DNA of 64,000 nucleotides. Origin: Diplonema papillatum (lineage: Eukaryota; Euglenozoa; Diplonemea; Diplonemida; Diplonemidae). This document shows, in pieces, positions 1-9,871 of this stretch; positions within the stretch are counted from its first letter, which is position 1; every line of letters starts with the position of its first letter. The DNA lies in assembly GCA_030068145.1 (NCBI GenBank), contig JAPJBO010000287.1, forward strand, positions 1 through 64,000. Reading direction: 5' to 3'. Below the pieces are notes generated by a model, which saw only the letters and a list, made by a program, of their open reading frames with translations, did not search any database and was not told where the DNA came from. A program made the translations under genes and the position numbers.

Positions 1-202
1 TGGAGGGTGGGAAAAAGAATCGGGAAGGTGTGACTGACATTCTTTGATCCTGTTGGTTCAGGCTTGTTCAGGAGTGCTACCATTTACCGGGATATTACTA
101 GTCGTCGAAGCCAGCCCCACCCCGAATTCTTCTGGTGTCGATTCGAGGTGGTCGTGCTCGTCTAGCCATGCGTCTTGCTCCAGTTCCCTCAGTAAACTGC
201 AA

Positions 203-566
203 GAACTGCGTCCGCTATCGTCCGCTAGCTCGGAAATTGCGTCCGCTATCGTCCGCTAGCTCGGGAACTGCGTCCGCTATCGTCCGCTAGCTCGGAAACT
301 GCGTCCGCTATCGTCCGCTAGCTCGGGTACTGCGTCCGCTAGCTCGGTAACTGCGTCCGCTATCGTCCGCTAGCTCGGGAACTGCGTCCGCTATCGTCCG
401 CTAGCTCGGGTACTGCGTCCGCTATCGTCCGCTAGCTCGGAAACTGCGTCCGCTATCGTCCGCTAGCTCGGGTACTGCGTCCGCTATCGTCCGCTAGCTC
501 GGGTACTGCGTCCGCTATCGTCCGCTAGCTCGGAAATTGCGTCCGCTATCGTCCGCTAGCTCGGGG
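203..566. repeat. 31-bp satellite array A
   Basis: About twelve head-to-tail copies of a 31-bp unit whose constant core is tccgctagctcgg. Units differ mainly in a few bases after the core (gaactg, gtactg, aaactg, aaattg, aaatg). The unit contains two imperfect tccgct half-repeats. There are no unique spacers, so it is a satellite and not a CRISPR. The array stops exactly where a short retroelement derivative begins. Confidence 0.95.
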
Positions 567-841
567 AATTCGGGCCTTCGTTCTCGTTGCGTTTCTCTCG
601 GGGAAAATACTGTCAAAGGGAAAACGTGAAAACATCTCGTAGTAAAGCGGTAACTGACGACGCGTAGTGGAAGAAAGTTGACCTGACCAGGTGACCAGGT
701 CAGGGGGTTGGGCGGGTGGGAAAGCAACAGCCACCCTCTCCACGTCCCCCCTTCCTTTGTTTGTGAAGGTGAAGAAGAAGAATGGAAATGATGGTTTATA
801 ACTTACGAAAACCTTGGCAGTATTCCCTCACTGAAGTGCAG
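567..841 (-). mobile_element. Short non-autonomous derivative of the VIPER/TATE-like element, copy 1
   Basis: This 275-bp segment consists of the first ~135 bp and last ~120 bp of the large element at 2607-6549, joined by about 20 bp of G-rich sequence, with no internal genes. It starts at aattcgggcc and ends at gtgcag, the same ends as the full element. It lies inside the 31-bp satellite at the same unit position as the other copies. This matches the relation of SIRE to VIPER in Trypanosoma cruzi; that parallel is inferred. Looks intact for its type. Confidence 0.8.
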
Positions 842-1090
842 AACTGCGTCCGCTATCGTCCGCTAGCTCGGAAATTGCGTCCGCTATCGTCCGCTAGCTC
901 GGGTACTGCGTCCGCTATCGTCCGCTAGCTCGGAAACTGCGTCCGCTATCGTCCGCTAGCTCGGAAATTGCGTCCGCTATCGTCCGCTAGCTCGGGAAAT
1001 GCGTCCGCTATCGTCCGCTAGCTCGGGTACTGCGTCCGCTATCGTCCGCTAGCTCGGAAATTGCGTCCGCTATCGTCCGCTAGCTCGGGG
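842..1090. repeat. 31-bp satellite array B
   Basis: Eight copies of the same 31-bp unit. The variant order before the next short element (gtactg, then aaattg, then the insertion) repeats the order seen in array A, suggesting that a block of satellite plus insertion was copied together. Confidence 0.95.
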
Positions 1091-1365
1091 AATTCGGGCC
1101 TTCGTTCTCGTTGCGTTTCTCTCGGGGAAAATACTGTCAAAGGGAAAACGTGAAAACATCTCGTAGTAAAGCGGTAACTGACGACGCGTAGTGGAAGAAA
1201 GTTGACCTGACCAGGTGACCAGGTCAGGGGGTTGGGCGGGTGGGAAAGCAACAGCCACCCTCTCCACGTCCCCCCTTCCTTTGTTTGTGAAGGTGAAGAA
1301 GAAGAATGGAAATGATGGTTTATAACTTACGAAAACCTTGGCAGTATTCCCTCACTGAAGTGCAG
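1091..1365 (-). mobile_element. Short non-autonomous derivative, copy 2
   Basis: Practically identical to the copy 524 bp upstream, with the same ends and the same insertion position in the satellite unit. Because flanking unit variants also match, this may be a duplication of satellite plus element and not a second insertion. Confidence 0.8.
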
Positions 1366-2606
1366 AACTGCGTCCGCTATCGTCCGCTAGCTCGGAAACT
1401 GCGTCCGCTATCGTCCGCTAGCTCGGAAATTGCGTCCGCTATCGTCCGCTAGCTCGGGTACTGCGTCCGCTATCGTCCGCTAGCTCGGGAACTGCGTCCG
1501 CTATCGTCCGCTAGCTCGGGAAATGCGTCCGCTATCGTCCGCTAGCTCGGGTACTGCGTCCGCTATCGTCCGCTAGCTCGGGAACTGCGTCCGCTATCGT
1601 CCGCTAGCTCGGGAACTGCGTCCGCTATCGTCCGCTAGCTCGGAAACTGCGTCCGCTATCGTCCGCTAGCTCGGGAACTGCGTCCGCTATCGTCCGCTAG
1701 CTCGGGAACTGCGTCCGCTATCGTCCGCTAGCTCGGGAACTGCGTCCGCTATCGTCCGCTAGCTCGGGAACTGCGTCCGCTATCGTCCGCTAGCTCGGGT
1801 ACTGCGTCCGCTATCGTCCGCTAGCTCGGGAACTGCGTCCGCTATCGTCCGCTAGCTCGGAAACTGCGTCCGCTATCGTCCGCTAGCTCGGAAACTGCGT
1901 CCGCTATCGTCCGCTAGCTCGGGAACTGCGTCCGCTATCGTCCGCTAGCTCGGAAACTGCGTCCGCTATCGTCCGCTAGCTCGGAAACTGCGTCCGCTAT
2001 CGTCCGCTAGCTCGGGAACTGCGTCCGCTATCGTCCGCTAGCTCGGAAACTGCGTCCGCTATCGTCCGCTAGCTCGGAAACTGCGTCCGCTATCGTCCGC
2101 TAGCTCGGGAACTGCGTCCGCTATCGTCCGCTAGCTCGGGAACTGCGTCCGCTATCGTCCGCTAGCTCGGAAACTGCGTCCGCTATCGTCCGCTAGCTCG
2201 GAAACTGCGTCCGCTATCGTCCGCTAGCTCGGGAAACTGCGTCCGCTATCGTCCGCTAGCTCGGGAACTGCGTCCGCTATCGTCCGCTAGCTCGGGAACT
2301 GCGTCCGCTATCGTCCGCTAGCTCGGGAACTGCGTCCGCTATCGTCCGCTAGCTCGGAAATTGCGTCCGCTATCGTCCGCTAGCTCGGAAACTGCGTCCG
2401 CTATCGTCCGCTAGCTCGGAAACTGCGTCCGCTATCGTCCGCTAGCTCGGGTACTGCGTCCGCTATCGTCCGCTAGCTCGGAAACTGCGTCCGCTATCGT
2501 CCGCTAGCTCGGGTACTGCGTCCGCTATCGTCCGCTAGCTCGGGTACTGCGTCCGCTATCGTCCGCTAGCTCGGAAATTGCGTCCGCTATCGTCCGCTAG
2601 CTCGGG
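1366..2606. repeat. 31-bp satellite array C
   Basis: About 40 uninterrupted 31-bp units. The variants appear in mixed order without a clear higher-order period. No coding potential. Confidence 0.95.
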
Positions 2607-2739
2607 AATTCGGGCCTTCGTTCTCGTTGCGTTTCTCTCGGGGAAAATACTGTCAAAGGGAAAACGTGAAAACATCTCGTAGTAAAGCGGTAACTGACGA
2701 CGCGTAGTGGAAGAAAGTTGACCTGACCAGGTGACCAGG

Positions 2740-4380
2740 TCAACCGCCTACCACACCGCCAGTGAGGAATCGCCCGACCGCAAGTTGTAATTCACGCACA
2801 CCCTTTTCGCCTATGTCGGTCAACGGAACGCGCGAAGGCATGTCCGCCGGGTTATCCTCACTTCTTACCCACCTCATAGAAACCGGGCACTCTAGCGCCC
2901 GCAAATGTTCGAGAGAGGACACCACAGCTTCATTGAGCACCGGGCTTTTCAAGCACGCGCCCTTCCGCGCGACGCCCTTCACCGTGGTGTTGTCCACGAC
3001 TAGGTGAACGGATCTGCCTTTTACCCCGAAGGGCAAGGCACGAGTCACTTTCATGAGAGCTAACGCCTCCAACTCGTTTATGTGGAGGGACCGCTCTACC
3101 GGCGACCAAGAATCACCCAAGGTGGACAGTTCCATGGTCTGCCCGTCCACGATGACACCTCCCCAGCCTTTGGTGCTGGCATCCACGAAAGCCGAAATGG
3201 CTGGAACGGAGGACTCCGAAAACATGGCGCGCGGCTCTAACGCGGCCTCAATCCAAGTCTTCAGGCTGCAAGACACCGATGGCGGAATCTGTACGAGGGA
3301 TCCGGGGAGTCTCCGCCCCCTGTTGAGGGCGTTCGTTACACGTCGTAAGAATTTTAGGGAAAAATAAAAACTACCAGGGAAAACGCCCGCCACTGCAGAA
3401 GCGTGCAACAGGCGCCCCCCCAAGGTTTCCAGCTCTCCTGCCGGCATCTGGTCCAACGGGCCGTACAGCGTCGCTAGCAGCTTGGACCTGAGTTTCCGAG
3501 CGACGGACACCTTGCTGCTCCGGTGGTCCCAGTGCACGCCGATAAACTCGTATGAGGGTACGGCTGTATGCGTATCCTCATTTTTCCAAGAGAGAGCACA
3601 ATCACTTGCTGTCTGATCCAAGGCCTCGGTTGCCCGCAGAACGTTCACCTTCGACCCGGCGTACCGGATGTTATCCACCCAGACGTCGACTTCAACGTCG
3701 CCCGCACGAAACTGAGGTAGGACAAAGTCCGGATGGCCGGCTGCCGTGGCGGCGAGAGTGTGCATTATTTCAGGCGCACACGTATGCCCCATGGGGAGTC
3801 GGGTTAGCTCCCACCACGACCCTTCGTTGTCTCGAAAGCGAAACAAATACCTCGCACTTTCCGGAATTTCCACCGCATAGAAACCCGTGCGGAAATCCCT
3901 GGTGGAACCGCACTGCTGCTTCACAGCCCTTAAGTAGGCAGAAACATGATGCAACGGCACCTCCGCCTCGTACCCGGCAGCTCTGGCCAAAGCATTGGCC
4001 TCTTCCGTCCAAAGGATAAAGCGCTGCCGAAGACCGGAGGCCTTCTCCTCCAGAACGGTGAAAGGAACGTTCCGGAGCGGCCCCGCACCGGGAGCCCGCC
4101 GCGCCACCCCGTGCCGAGCCAGCAATTGTGCATGGTCAGAGGTAAAATCACTTGCCTTTCCGATCGGGTCGGTGCCCGAGCCTTCGGGAGGAGAGGCGCA
4201 CAAAAACCGCCAAGCCACGTCGAAACGATCGCGAACCTCGACCTTCATCCTCGAACGCAGCAAGTCGACCCGCATAGGCGGCACGGAAGCAATGTGTAAA
4301 GGGGCGGCCCGTTCCTCCGCGGTAGCAGGGAGCCGCGTTGCTTTCCCGCGCCTGGTGATAGAATGCCTCGCGAAATCCAT
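2740..4380 (-). CDS. Reverse transcriptase-RNase H of the VIPER/TATE-like element
   Basis: About 546 residues from an ATG at 4380. The order visible is an N-terminal linker, RT fingers and palm (PMGHTCAPE followed by the VDVWVDN stretch, about one third to one half of the way in), a connection domain, then RNase H with SAFVDAS, NELEAL and VVDNTT blocks and a C-terminal EDNPADMPSR. The DNPAD ending is typical of RNase H in DIRS-type and related elements. The start lies 27 bp past the recombinase stop, so both are probably read from one transcript. Family assignment rests on gene order and motifs only; treated here as part of a retroelement. Confidence 0.8.
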   Translation of the reverse strand: MDFARHSITRRGKATRLPATAEERAAPLHIASVPPMRVDLLRSRMKVEVRDRFDVAWRFLCASPPEGSGTDPIGKASDFTSDHAQLLARHGVARRAPGAGPLRNVPFTVLEEKASGLRQRFILWTEEANALARAAGYEAEVPLHHVSAYLRAVKQQCGSTRDFRTGFYAVEIPESARYLFRFRDNEGSWWELTRLPMGHTCAPEIMHTLAATAAGHPDFVLPQFRAGDVEVDVWVDNIRYAGSKVNVLRATEALDQTASDCALSWKNEDTHTAVPSYEFIGVHWDHRSSKVSVARKLRSKLLATLYGPLDQMPAGELETLGGRLLHASAVAGVFPGSFYFSLKFLRRVTNALNRGRRLPGSLVQIPPSVSCSLKTWIEAALEPRAMFSESSVPAISAFVDASTKGWGGVIVDGQTMELSTLGDSWSPVERSLHINELEALALMKVTRALPFGVKGRSVHLVVDNTTVKGVARKGACLKSPVLNEAVVSSLEHLRALECPVSMRWVRSEDNPADMPSRVPLTDIGEKGVRELQLAVGRFLTGGVVGG

Positions 4381-4406
4381 CGGAGACAACGGGAAGTCGT
4401 TGTGGT

Positions 4407-5531
4407 TCAGAGGTATTTTGAAACCTCTCCCGTTTTCAAAACCCGTGCCAGCAGCACCGGGTCCGCCCCGTACCGGATTGACACGTCTGCCAACCTCTCT
4501 CCCGACACCTCCTCGTGCTTCTGGATCCTGTCGATTAGGTGGAGAGGAATCTGCGTGCCGAGGGCCACGAGGCGATACAGCTCGCTTGCCGCTCCCCTCT
4601 TGATGGAGTGGCCGGTGAAGTCCCTCATCGCTTCCGACTTGGCCCACTCCCGGTCCAGCCCATCTGTGCCCATCGCCGTAATCTTCGAAAAAGGGGCAAG
4701 GGACCGGAACAATGCCGCGATCTCCGGGGTGAGGTCCCCCCGGATCACTGAGAAGCGGGAGTTCTTGAAAGGTGCCCGGCGGCGGGCCTTCGGAGTCTGG
4801 AACCAATCTATGATCACCTCGTCCGAAGCCACCCAGATAAACTGGATCGAACTGAGCGGCTGGGCGTCCCCCCACCGAGAAGCCGTCTTCCATGCCACCA
4901 TAGCACACAGTAGCAAATCGGGGGACTGCTGACGCGCCCAGCTCATCAAAACGCCTTTCACGATGGGTCTCGCCTGCACCTCCGGCACAGCACCCCCAAT
5001 CCCCCGCAAAGCCGACGCCAGCGCGCACAATGGCTGGTTGTCTAGCCCCATCTTGCCGAAGACCGCCGACAGACCCTTCGTGTATGCCAACTGGGCCTGT
5101 GGGCGCACGCTCGTAGCGAGTACGAACAGCGCCGCCGTGTCGGCATTGATTGGGATCCCCTGCGAACTGGTCCACCAGTGCAGGCGACGCCAGAGGTTCC
5201 GGCGGGTGTTGAGGGTGGACTCCGCCCACATCTGCCCGACCAGCTGCCACAATAGGCCCTTCGCCTCCCGCCAACCGACATTCCTTTCGTGTGTCGGGCG
5301 GGTACGGCTCATGTCGCCAACCTTGGAGGCCACAAGGCGATGAACCGTTTTTCCCATCAAGGACGTCGGGTTGTCCGGGATCATGCGCACGTCGGTGTCG
5401 AGACTTTCGCTGACGTCGTTTTTGAAAACGGTATGGGTTGACGGAAGGGAGGAATGAATCGCGCCCAAGCTCGGGTTTGTGTACTGCTTGTCTTTTGCTG
5501 CCACTGACGTGTTGCCACCCTTTCTTTGCAT
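4407..5531 (-). CDS. Tyrosine recombinase of the VIPER/TATE-like element
   Basis: 374 residues from the ATG at 5531; the open frame begins slightly upstream. The C-terminal half carries the recombinase signature: a box-I Arg in TASRWGDA (about residue 219), box II GHSIKRGA (His about 308) and a C-terminal SIRYGAD with the likely nucleophile Tyr (about 354). The N-terminal ~200 residues would be the core-binding domain. Such enzymes insert a circular DNA intermediate without the 4-6 bp target duplication made by DDE integrases, which fits the clean junctions in the satellite. Located between the gag-like and RT genes. Looks whole. Confidence 0.82.
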   Translation of the reverse strand: MQRKGGNTSVAAKDKQYTNPSLGAIHSSLPSTHTVFKNDVSESLDTDVRMIPDNPTSLMGKTVHRLVASKVGDMSRTRPTHERNVGWREAKGLLWQLVGQMWAESTLNTRRNLWRRLHWWTSSQGIPINADTAALFVLATSVRPQAQLAYTKGLSAVFGKMGLDNQPLCALASALRGIGGAVPEVQARPIVKGVLMSWARQQSPDLLLCAMVAWKTASRWGDAQPLSSIQFIWVASDEVIIDWFQTPKARRRAPFKNSRFSVIRGDLTPEIAALFRSLAPFSKITAMGTDGLDREWAKSEAMRDFTGHSIKRGAASELYRLVALGTQIPLHLIDRIQKHEEVSGERLADVSIRYGADPVLLARVLKTGEVSKYL

Positions 5532-5588
5532 CACTTTGTGAGGGTGGCTTTTTGTGACTGGCACACTTGGAGGCCGGGGAAACGCCAG

Positions 5589-6218
5589 TCATTTTGCATC
5601 CCCGGCCCTGGCGTTTCCCTGCCCCCTCTTTGGCCACGGCTTCCGCTCTTTGAACTGAAAGCGCTTCTTAGCGTCCCGCCTTTCCTGCGCCGCAGCGACT
5701 TCAACAGGGTCGTCATCTTTTTCCGCCAAACGGCTGAGAAGCGAGCTCCTCTTCATGCCTTCCTCAACAAACTTCTGTTGCAACTTGACCTGCAGAAGGA
5801 GGTCGTTGCCCAAGGCCACCTGTTCGGGACATTCCTGCCAACCCTCCAACTGGGACGAAGATAGAACCCAATTCTTCAACATCCTGAAGTGGGTCTCGAG
5901 GATTTCCCCGCCAGGAAGGTGCCCCCTGCCTGTCACAAAACGCATCTGCAGTTTCGTCACCAGCCTATCAGCATCAGCATCCATCGCTTCCGCCCAGTCC
6001 CGGACATCATTCTGGTCTTCCGGGGCCTTGTAGTGGCTTCGCACACCAGGGGCTGTCGAACTCGCCCGGGGCTCGACGGGTGCGACCAGCTTCTGTCGCG
6101 CCGGGGCCTCATCCCACTTCCCCATCTTTTCCGCCATCATGGAAACTGCCGCTGCCAGTTGCTTCACCTGTTCACGGAGGTCATCATCCGAAGTAGTCGA
6201 TGAAGGCAAGGTCGACAC
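5589..6218 (-). CDS. Gag-like protein of the VIPER/TATE-like element
   Basis: About 209 residues, first gene of the element. No database family is recognisable by eye. A helical, charged N-terminal segment (REQVKQLAAAVSMMAEKMGKW) is followed by a central domain and a basic C-terminus rich in KRF, KPWPKRG and similar, consistent with a nucleic-acid-binding structural protein. No CCHC knuckle is visible. Open sequence in another frame continues toward the element's 5' end (6164-6451) and probably belongs to the same protein region. The gag role is inferred from position. Confidence 0.55.
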   Translation of the reverse strand: MSTLPSSTTSDDDLREQVKQLAAAVSMMAEKMGKWDEAPARQKLVAPVEPRASSTAPGVRSHYKAPEDQNDVRDWAEAMDADADRLVTKLQMRFVTGRGHLPGGEILETHFRMLKNWVLSSSQLEGWQECPEQVALGNDLLLQVKLQQKFVEEGMKRSSLLSRLAEKDDDPVEVAAAQERRDAKKRFQFKERKPWPKRGQGNARAGDAK

Positions 6219-6549
6219 CGGAGTGGGTGGGTCTCGAGGCCCCTGCGCATCAGCGGGAAGAGGAACCGGATCACCGTCTTGCCAGCATCCCTTCCGAAGG
6301 GCCTCACCTTTGAAAGCCGGGGTTCGCCGATCTTGGCCTTGAATAGGCCCTGCAACCCCCTCGGGAATTCGAAATCATACACAGGCGCCCCGGCGCCGAC
6401 ATTCGAGAAGTACGTCTGCTCCGCCACAAAAGCAACAGCCACCCTCTCCACGTCCCCCCTTCCTTTGTTTGTGAAGGTGAAGAAGAAGAATGGAAATGAT
6501 GGTTTATAACTTACGAAAACCTTGGCAGTATTCCCTCACTGAAGTGCAG

Positions 6550-7170
6550 GAACTGCGTCCGCTATCGTCCGCTAGCTCGGGAACTGCGTCCGCTATCGTC
6601 CGCTAGCTCGGAAATTGCGTCCGCTATCGTCCGCTAGCTCGGAAACTGCGTCCGCTATCGTCCGCTAGCTCGGAAACTGCGTCCGCTATCGTCCGCTAGC
6701 TCGGGTACTGCGTCCGCTATCGTCCGCTAGCTCGGGAACTGCGTCCGCTATCGTCCGCTAGCTCGGGAACTGCGTCCGCTATCGTCCGCTAGCTCGGGTA
6801 CTGCGTCCGCTATCGTCCGCTAGCTCGGGTACTGCGTCCGCTATCGTCCGCTAGCTCGGGAAATGCGTCCGCTATCGTCCGCTAGCTCGGGTACTGCGTC
6901 CGCTATCGTCCGCTAGCTCGGGAAATGCGTCCGCTATCGTCCGCTAGCTCGGAAACTGCGTCCGCTATCGTCCGCTAGCTCGGAAATTGCGTCCGCTATC
7001 GTCCGCTAGCTCGGGAAATGCGTCCGCTATCGTCCGCTAGCTCGGAAACTGCGTCCGCTATCGTCCGCTAGCTCGGAAACTGCGTCCGCTATCGTCCGCT
7101 AGCTCGGAAATTGCGTCCGCTATCGTCCGCTAGCTCGGGAAATGCGTCCGCTATCGTCCGCTAGCTTGGG
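6550..7170. repeat. 31-bp satellite array D
   Basis: Twenty copies of the 31-bp unit between the 5' end of the large retroelement and the third short derivative. The last unit carries ctagcttgg, one base off the consensus. Confidence 0.95.
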
Positions 7171-7445
7171 AATTCGGGCCTTCGTTCTCGTTGCGTTTCT
7201 CTCGGGGAAAATACTGTCAAAGGGAAAACGTGAAAACATCTCGTAGTAAAGCGGTAACTGACGACGCGTAGTGGAAGAAAGTTGACCTGACCAGGTGACC
7301 AGGTCAGGGGGTTGGGCGGGTGGGAAAGCAACAGCCACCCTCTCCACGTCCCCCCTTCCTTTGTTTGTGAAGGTGAAGAAGAAGAATGGAAATGATGGTT
7401 TATAACTTACGAAAACCTTGGCAGTATTCCCTCACTGAAGTGCAG
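7171..7445 (-). mobile_element. Short non-autonomous derivative, copy 3
   Basis: Same 275-bp structure as the copies at 567 and 1091. Its gtgcag end abuts directly the aattcgggcc end of the next, truncated large copy, giving a head-to-tail junction with no satellite between. Such junctions are expected when a tyrosine recombinase inserts a circle beside a resident copy, or when copies recombine through shared ends. Confidence 0.8.
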
Positions 7446-9027
7446 GAATTCGGGCCTTCGTTCTCGTTGCGTTTCTCTCGGGGAAAATACTGTCAAAGGG
7501 AAAACGTGAAAACATCTCGTAGTAAAGCGGTAACTGACGACGCGTAGTGGAAGAAAGTTGACCTGACCAGGTGACCAGGTCAACCGCCTACCACACCGCC
7601 AGTGAGGAATCGCCCGACCGCAAGTTGTAATTCACGCACACCCTTTTCGCCTATGTCGGTCAACGGAACGCGCGAAGGCATGTCCGCCGGGTTATCCTCA
7701 CTTCTTACCCACCTCATAGAAACCGGGCACTCTAGCGCCCGCAAATGTTCGAGAGAGGACACCACAGCTTCATTGAGCACCGGGCTTTTCAAGCACGCGC
7801 CCTTCCGCGCGACGCCCTTCACCGTGGTGTTGTCCACGACTAGGTGAACGGATCTGCCTTTTACCCCGAAGGGCAAGGCACGAGTCACTTTCATGAGAGC
7901 TAACGCCTCCAACTCGTTTATGTGGAGGGACCGCTCTACCGGCGACCAAGAATCACCCAAGGTGGACAGTTCCATGGTCTGCCCGTCCACGATGACACCT
8001 CCCCAGCCTTTGGTGCTGGCATCCACGAAAGCCGTAATGGCTGGAACGGAGGACTCCGAAAACATGGCGCGCGGCTCTAACGCGGCCTCAATCCAAGTCT
8101 TCAGGCTGCAAGACACCGATGGCGGAATCTGTACGAGGGATCCGGGGAGTCTCCGCCCCCTGTTGAGGGCGTTCGTTACACGTCGTAAGAATTTTAGGGA
8201 AAAATAAAAACTACCAGGGAAAACGCCCGCCACTGCAGAAGCGTGCAACAGGCGCCCCCCCAAGGTTTCCAGCTCTCCTGCCGGCATCTGGTCCAACGGG
8301 CCGTACAGCGTCGCTAGCAGCTTGGACCTGAGTTTCCGAGCGACGGACACCTTGCTGCTCCGGTGGTCCCAGTGCACGCCGATAAACTCGTATGAGGGTA
8401 CGGCTGTATGCGTATCCTCATTTTTCCAAGAGAGAGCACAATCACTTGCTGTCTGATCCAAGGCCTCGGTTGCCCGCAGAACGTTCACCTTCGACCCGGC
8501 GTACCGGATGTTATCCACCCAGACGTCGACTTCAACGTCGCCCGCACGAAACTGAGGTAGGACAAAGTCCGGATGGCCGGCTGCCGTGGCGGCGAGAGTG
8601 TGCATTATTTCAGGCGCACACGTATGCCCCATGGGGAGTCGGGTTAGCTCCCACCACGACCCTTCGTTGTCTCGAAAGCGAAACAAATACCTCGCACTTT
8701 CCGGAATTTCCACCGCATAGAAACCCGTGCGGAAATCCCTGGTGGAACCGCACTGCTGCTTCACAGCCCTTAAGTAGGCAGAAACATGATGCAACGGCAC
8801 CTCCGCCTCGTACCCGGCAGCTCTGGCCAAAGCATTGGCCTCTTCCGTCCAAAGGATAAAGCGCTGCCGAAGACCGGAGGCCTTCTCCTCCAGAACGGTG
8901 AAAGGAACGTTCCGGAGCGGCCCCGCACCGGGAGCCCGCCGCGCCACCCCGTGCCGAGCCAGCAATTGTGCATGGTCAGAGGTAAAATCACTTGCCTTTC
9001 CGATCGGGTCGGTGCCCGAGCCTTCGG
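7446..9027 (-). mobile_element. Truncated second copy of the VIPER/TATE-like element
   Basis: Repeats the 3'-terminal ~1.58 kb of the large element almost perfectly (one base difference noticed) and then stops abruptly at 9027, keeping the RT palm and RNase H coding region but no recombinase or gag. Broken by truncation; otherwise open. The near identity to the copy 4.84 kb away indicates very recent origin. Confidence 0.85.
7580..9027 (-). pseudogene. Partial RT-RNase H of the truncated retroelement copy
   Basis: The frame corresponds to the C-terminal ~480 residues of the RT-RNase H at 2740-4380, with the same palm and RNase H motifs. It lacks the element's 5' part and promoter region and should be regarded as a fossil. 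Confidence 0.8.
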
Positions 9028-9130
9028 TGACCTCGCCCAAGCTCGTTTCCCCGGGTTAAGGCAGTCACTCAACATTCCCTTGCGCTAGTGCTATCAGTTA
9101 CAAAGACGTGTTCTTCCTTCTCCCTTTCTC

Positions 9131-9212
9131 CTAGGCAGTTCTCGTCAGACAATACGAAGAGCAGAAACTCTTCTAGGCAGTTCTCGTCAGACAATACGAA
9201 GAGCAGAAACTC
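9131..9212. repeat. Two tandem copies of a ~41-bp unit
   Basis: The segment ctaggcagttctcgtcagac and its continuation occur twice in direct succession at the boundary between the truncated retroelement and the variant satellite. No coding content. Confidence 0.85.
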
Positions 9213-9589
9213 CCGTCCGCTAGCTCGGATACTCCGTCCGCTACCGTCCGCTCGCTCGGATACTCCGTCCGCTACCGTCCGCTAGCTCGGATACTCCGTC
9301 CGCTACCGTCCGCTAGCATGGATACTCCGTCGCTAGCTCGGATACTCCGTCCGCTACCGTCCGCTAGCTCGGATACTCCGTCCGCCACCGTCCGCTAGCT
9401 CGGATACTCCGTCCGCTACCGTCCGCTAGCTCGGATACTCCGTCCGCTACCGTCCGCTAGCTCGGATACTCCGTCCGCTACCGTCCGCTAGCTCGGATAC
9501 TCCGTCCGCTACCGTCCGCTAGCTAGGATAGTCCGTCCGTTACCGTCCGCTAGCGCGGATACTCCGTCCACTACCGTCGGCCAGCTCGG
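9213..9589. repeat. Variant 31-bp satellite array E
   Basis: About twelve units of a diverged version of the same satellite: tactccgtccgctaccg replaces the main-type start, and one unit is shortened. It is less homogeneous than arrays A-D, with units such as gctagcatgg and gccaccg, as expected at the decaying edge of a satellite domain. Confidence 0.9.
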
Positions 9590-9620
9590 AACTTGCACCA
9601 AGATTCTCTTGGTGCAAGTT
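9590..9620. other. Perfect 13-bp stem hairpin at the satellite edge
   Basis: Arms aacttgcaccaag and cttggtgcaagtt face each other across a 5-base loop. The right arm runs into the dispersed repeat that starts at 9613. Too short to classify; it could be an element terminus. Confidence 0.8.
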
Positions 9621-9706
9621 GTCCGAAAATCTCTAAGTCGGGTTCCCAGGGGAGTTGCCTGGAAAACAGTTTTTGGACTCAGGAATTCTTTGGGAAATGG
9701 ATAAGT
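9613..9706 (+). repeat. Dispersed repeat family P, copy 1
   Basis: About 90 bp starting gcaagttgtccgaaaatc and ending near ggaaatggata, almost identical to 32233-32325 inside the first intron of the USP gene. No reading frame; probably a fragment of an uncharacterised mobile element. Confidence 0.85.
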
Positions 9707-9871
9707 ACAAATAGCCAAAATTTCGAGGATTTGGAATTTTTTGGAGAGTGCGTCGATCAAGTCGTGGCAGCTCGGCAGGTGCCGCCGCGAGTCATCAGGA
9801 GGCGGTATCGACGAGTCGGACACGCTGTGTTGATGGTGCAGCTGTCAACCAGCGTATAGAGACGTTTTTAC

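Larger units (their letters stand above)
2607..6549 (-). mobile_element. VIPER/TATE-like tyrosine-recombinase retroelement, nearly whole
   Basis: A 3.94-kb element on the minus strand, embedded in the 31-bp satellite. Its parts in transcription order are a gag-like region, a tyrosine recombinase, and a reverse transcriptase with RNase H, separated by gaps of only 26 to 57 bp. In DIRS1 and Ngaro elements the recombinase follows the RT; recombinase before RT is the order of kinetoplastid VIPER and TATE, so I place it in or near that group. The recombinase and RT-RNase H frames are open; the gag region shows perhaps one or two breaks. The second copy differs at about one base over ~1.6 kb, so activity or duplication is recent. 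Its ends are shared with the 275-bp derivatives. Confidence 0.8.

Noticed and set aside
515-1267. 65-75 codon minus-strand frames in the short elements
   Set aside because: They are chance frames over the element ends and satellite, repeated only because the DNA is repeated; no protein features.
203-2606. Possible CRISPR array (31-bp direct repeats)
   Set aside because: The repeats are contiguous with no unique spacers, and the setting is eukaryotic; it is a satellite.
3552-4019. Plus-strand 155-codon frame within the retroelement
   Set aside because: Antisense to the RT coding region, no domain; duplicated at 8392 only with the element.
4408-5637. N-terminal extension of the RT-RNase H frame through the recombinase gene
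   Set aside because: The 965-codon frame is open there only as a shadow of the recombinase on the same strand; the overlapping frame has the recombinase motifs and the RT frame has none until about 4380.
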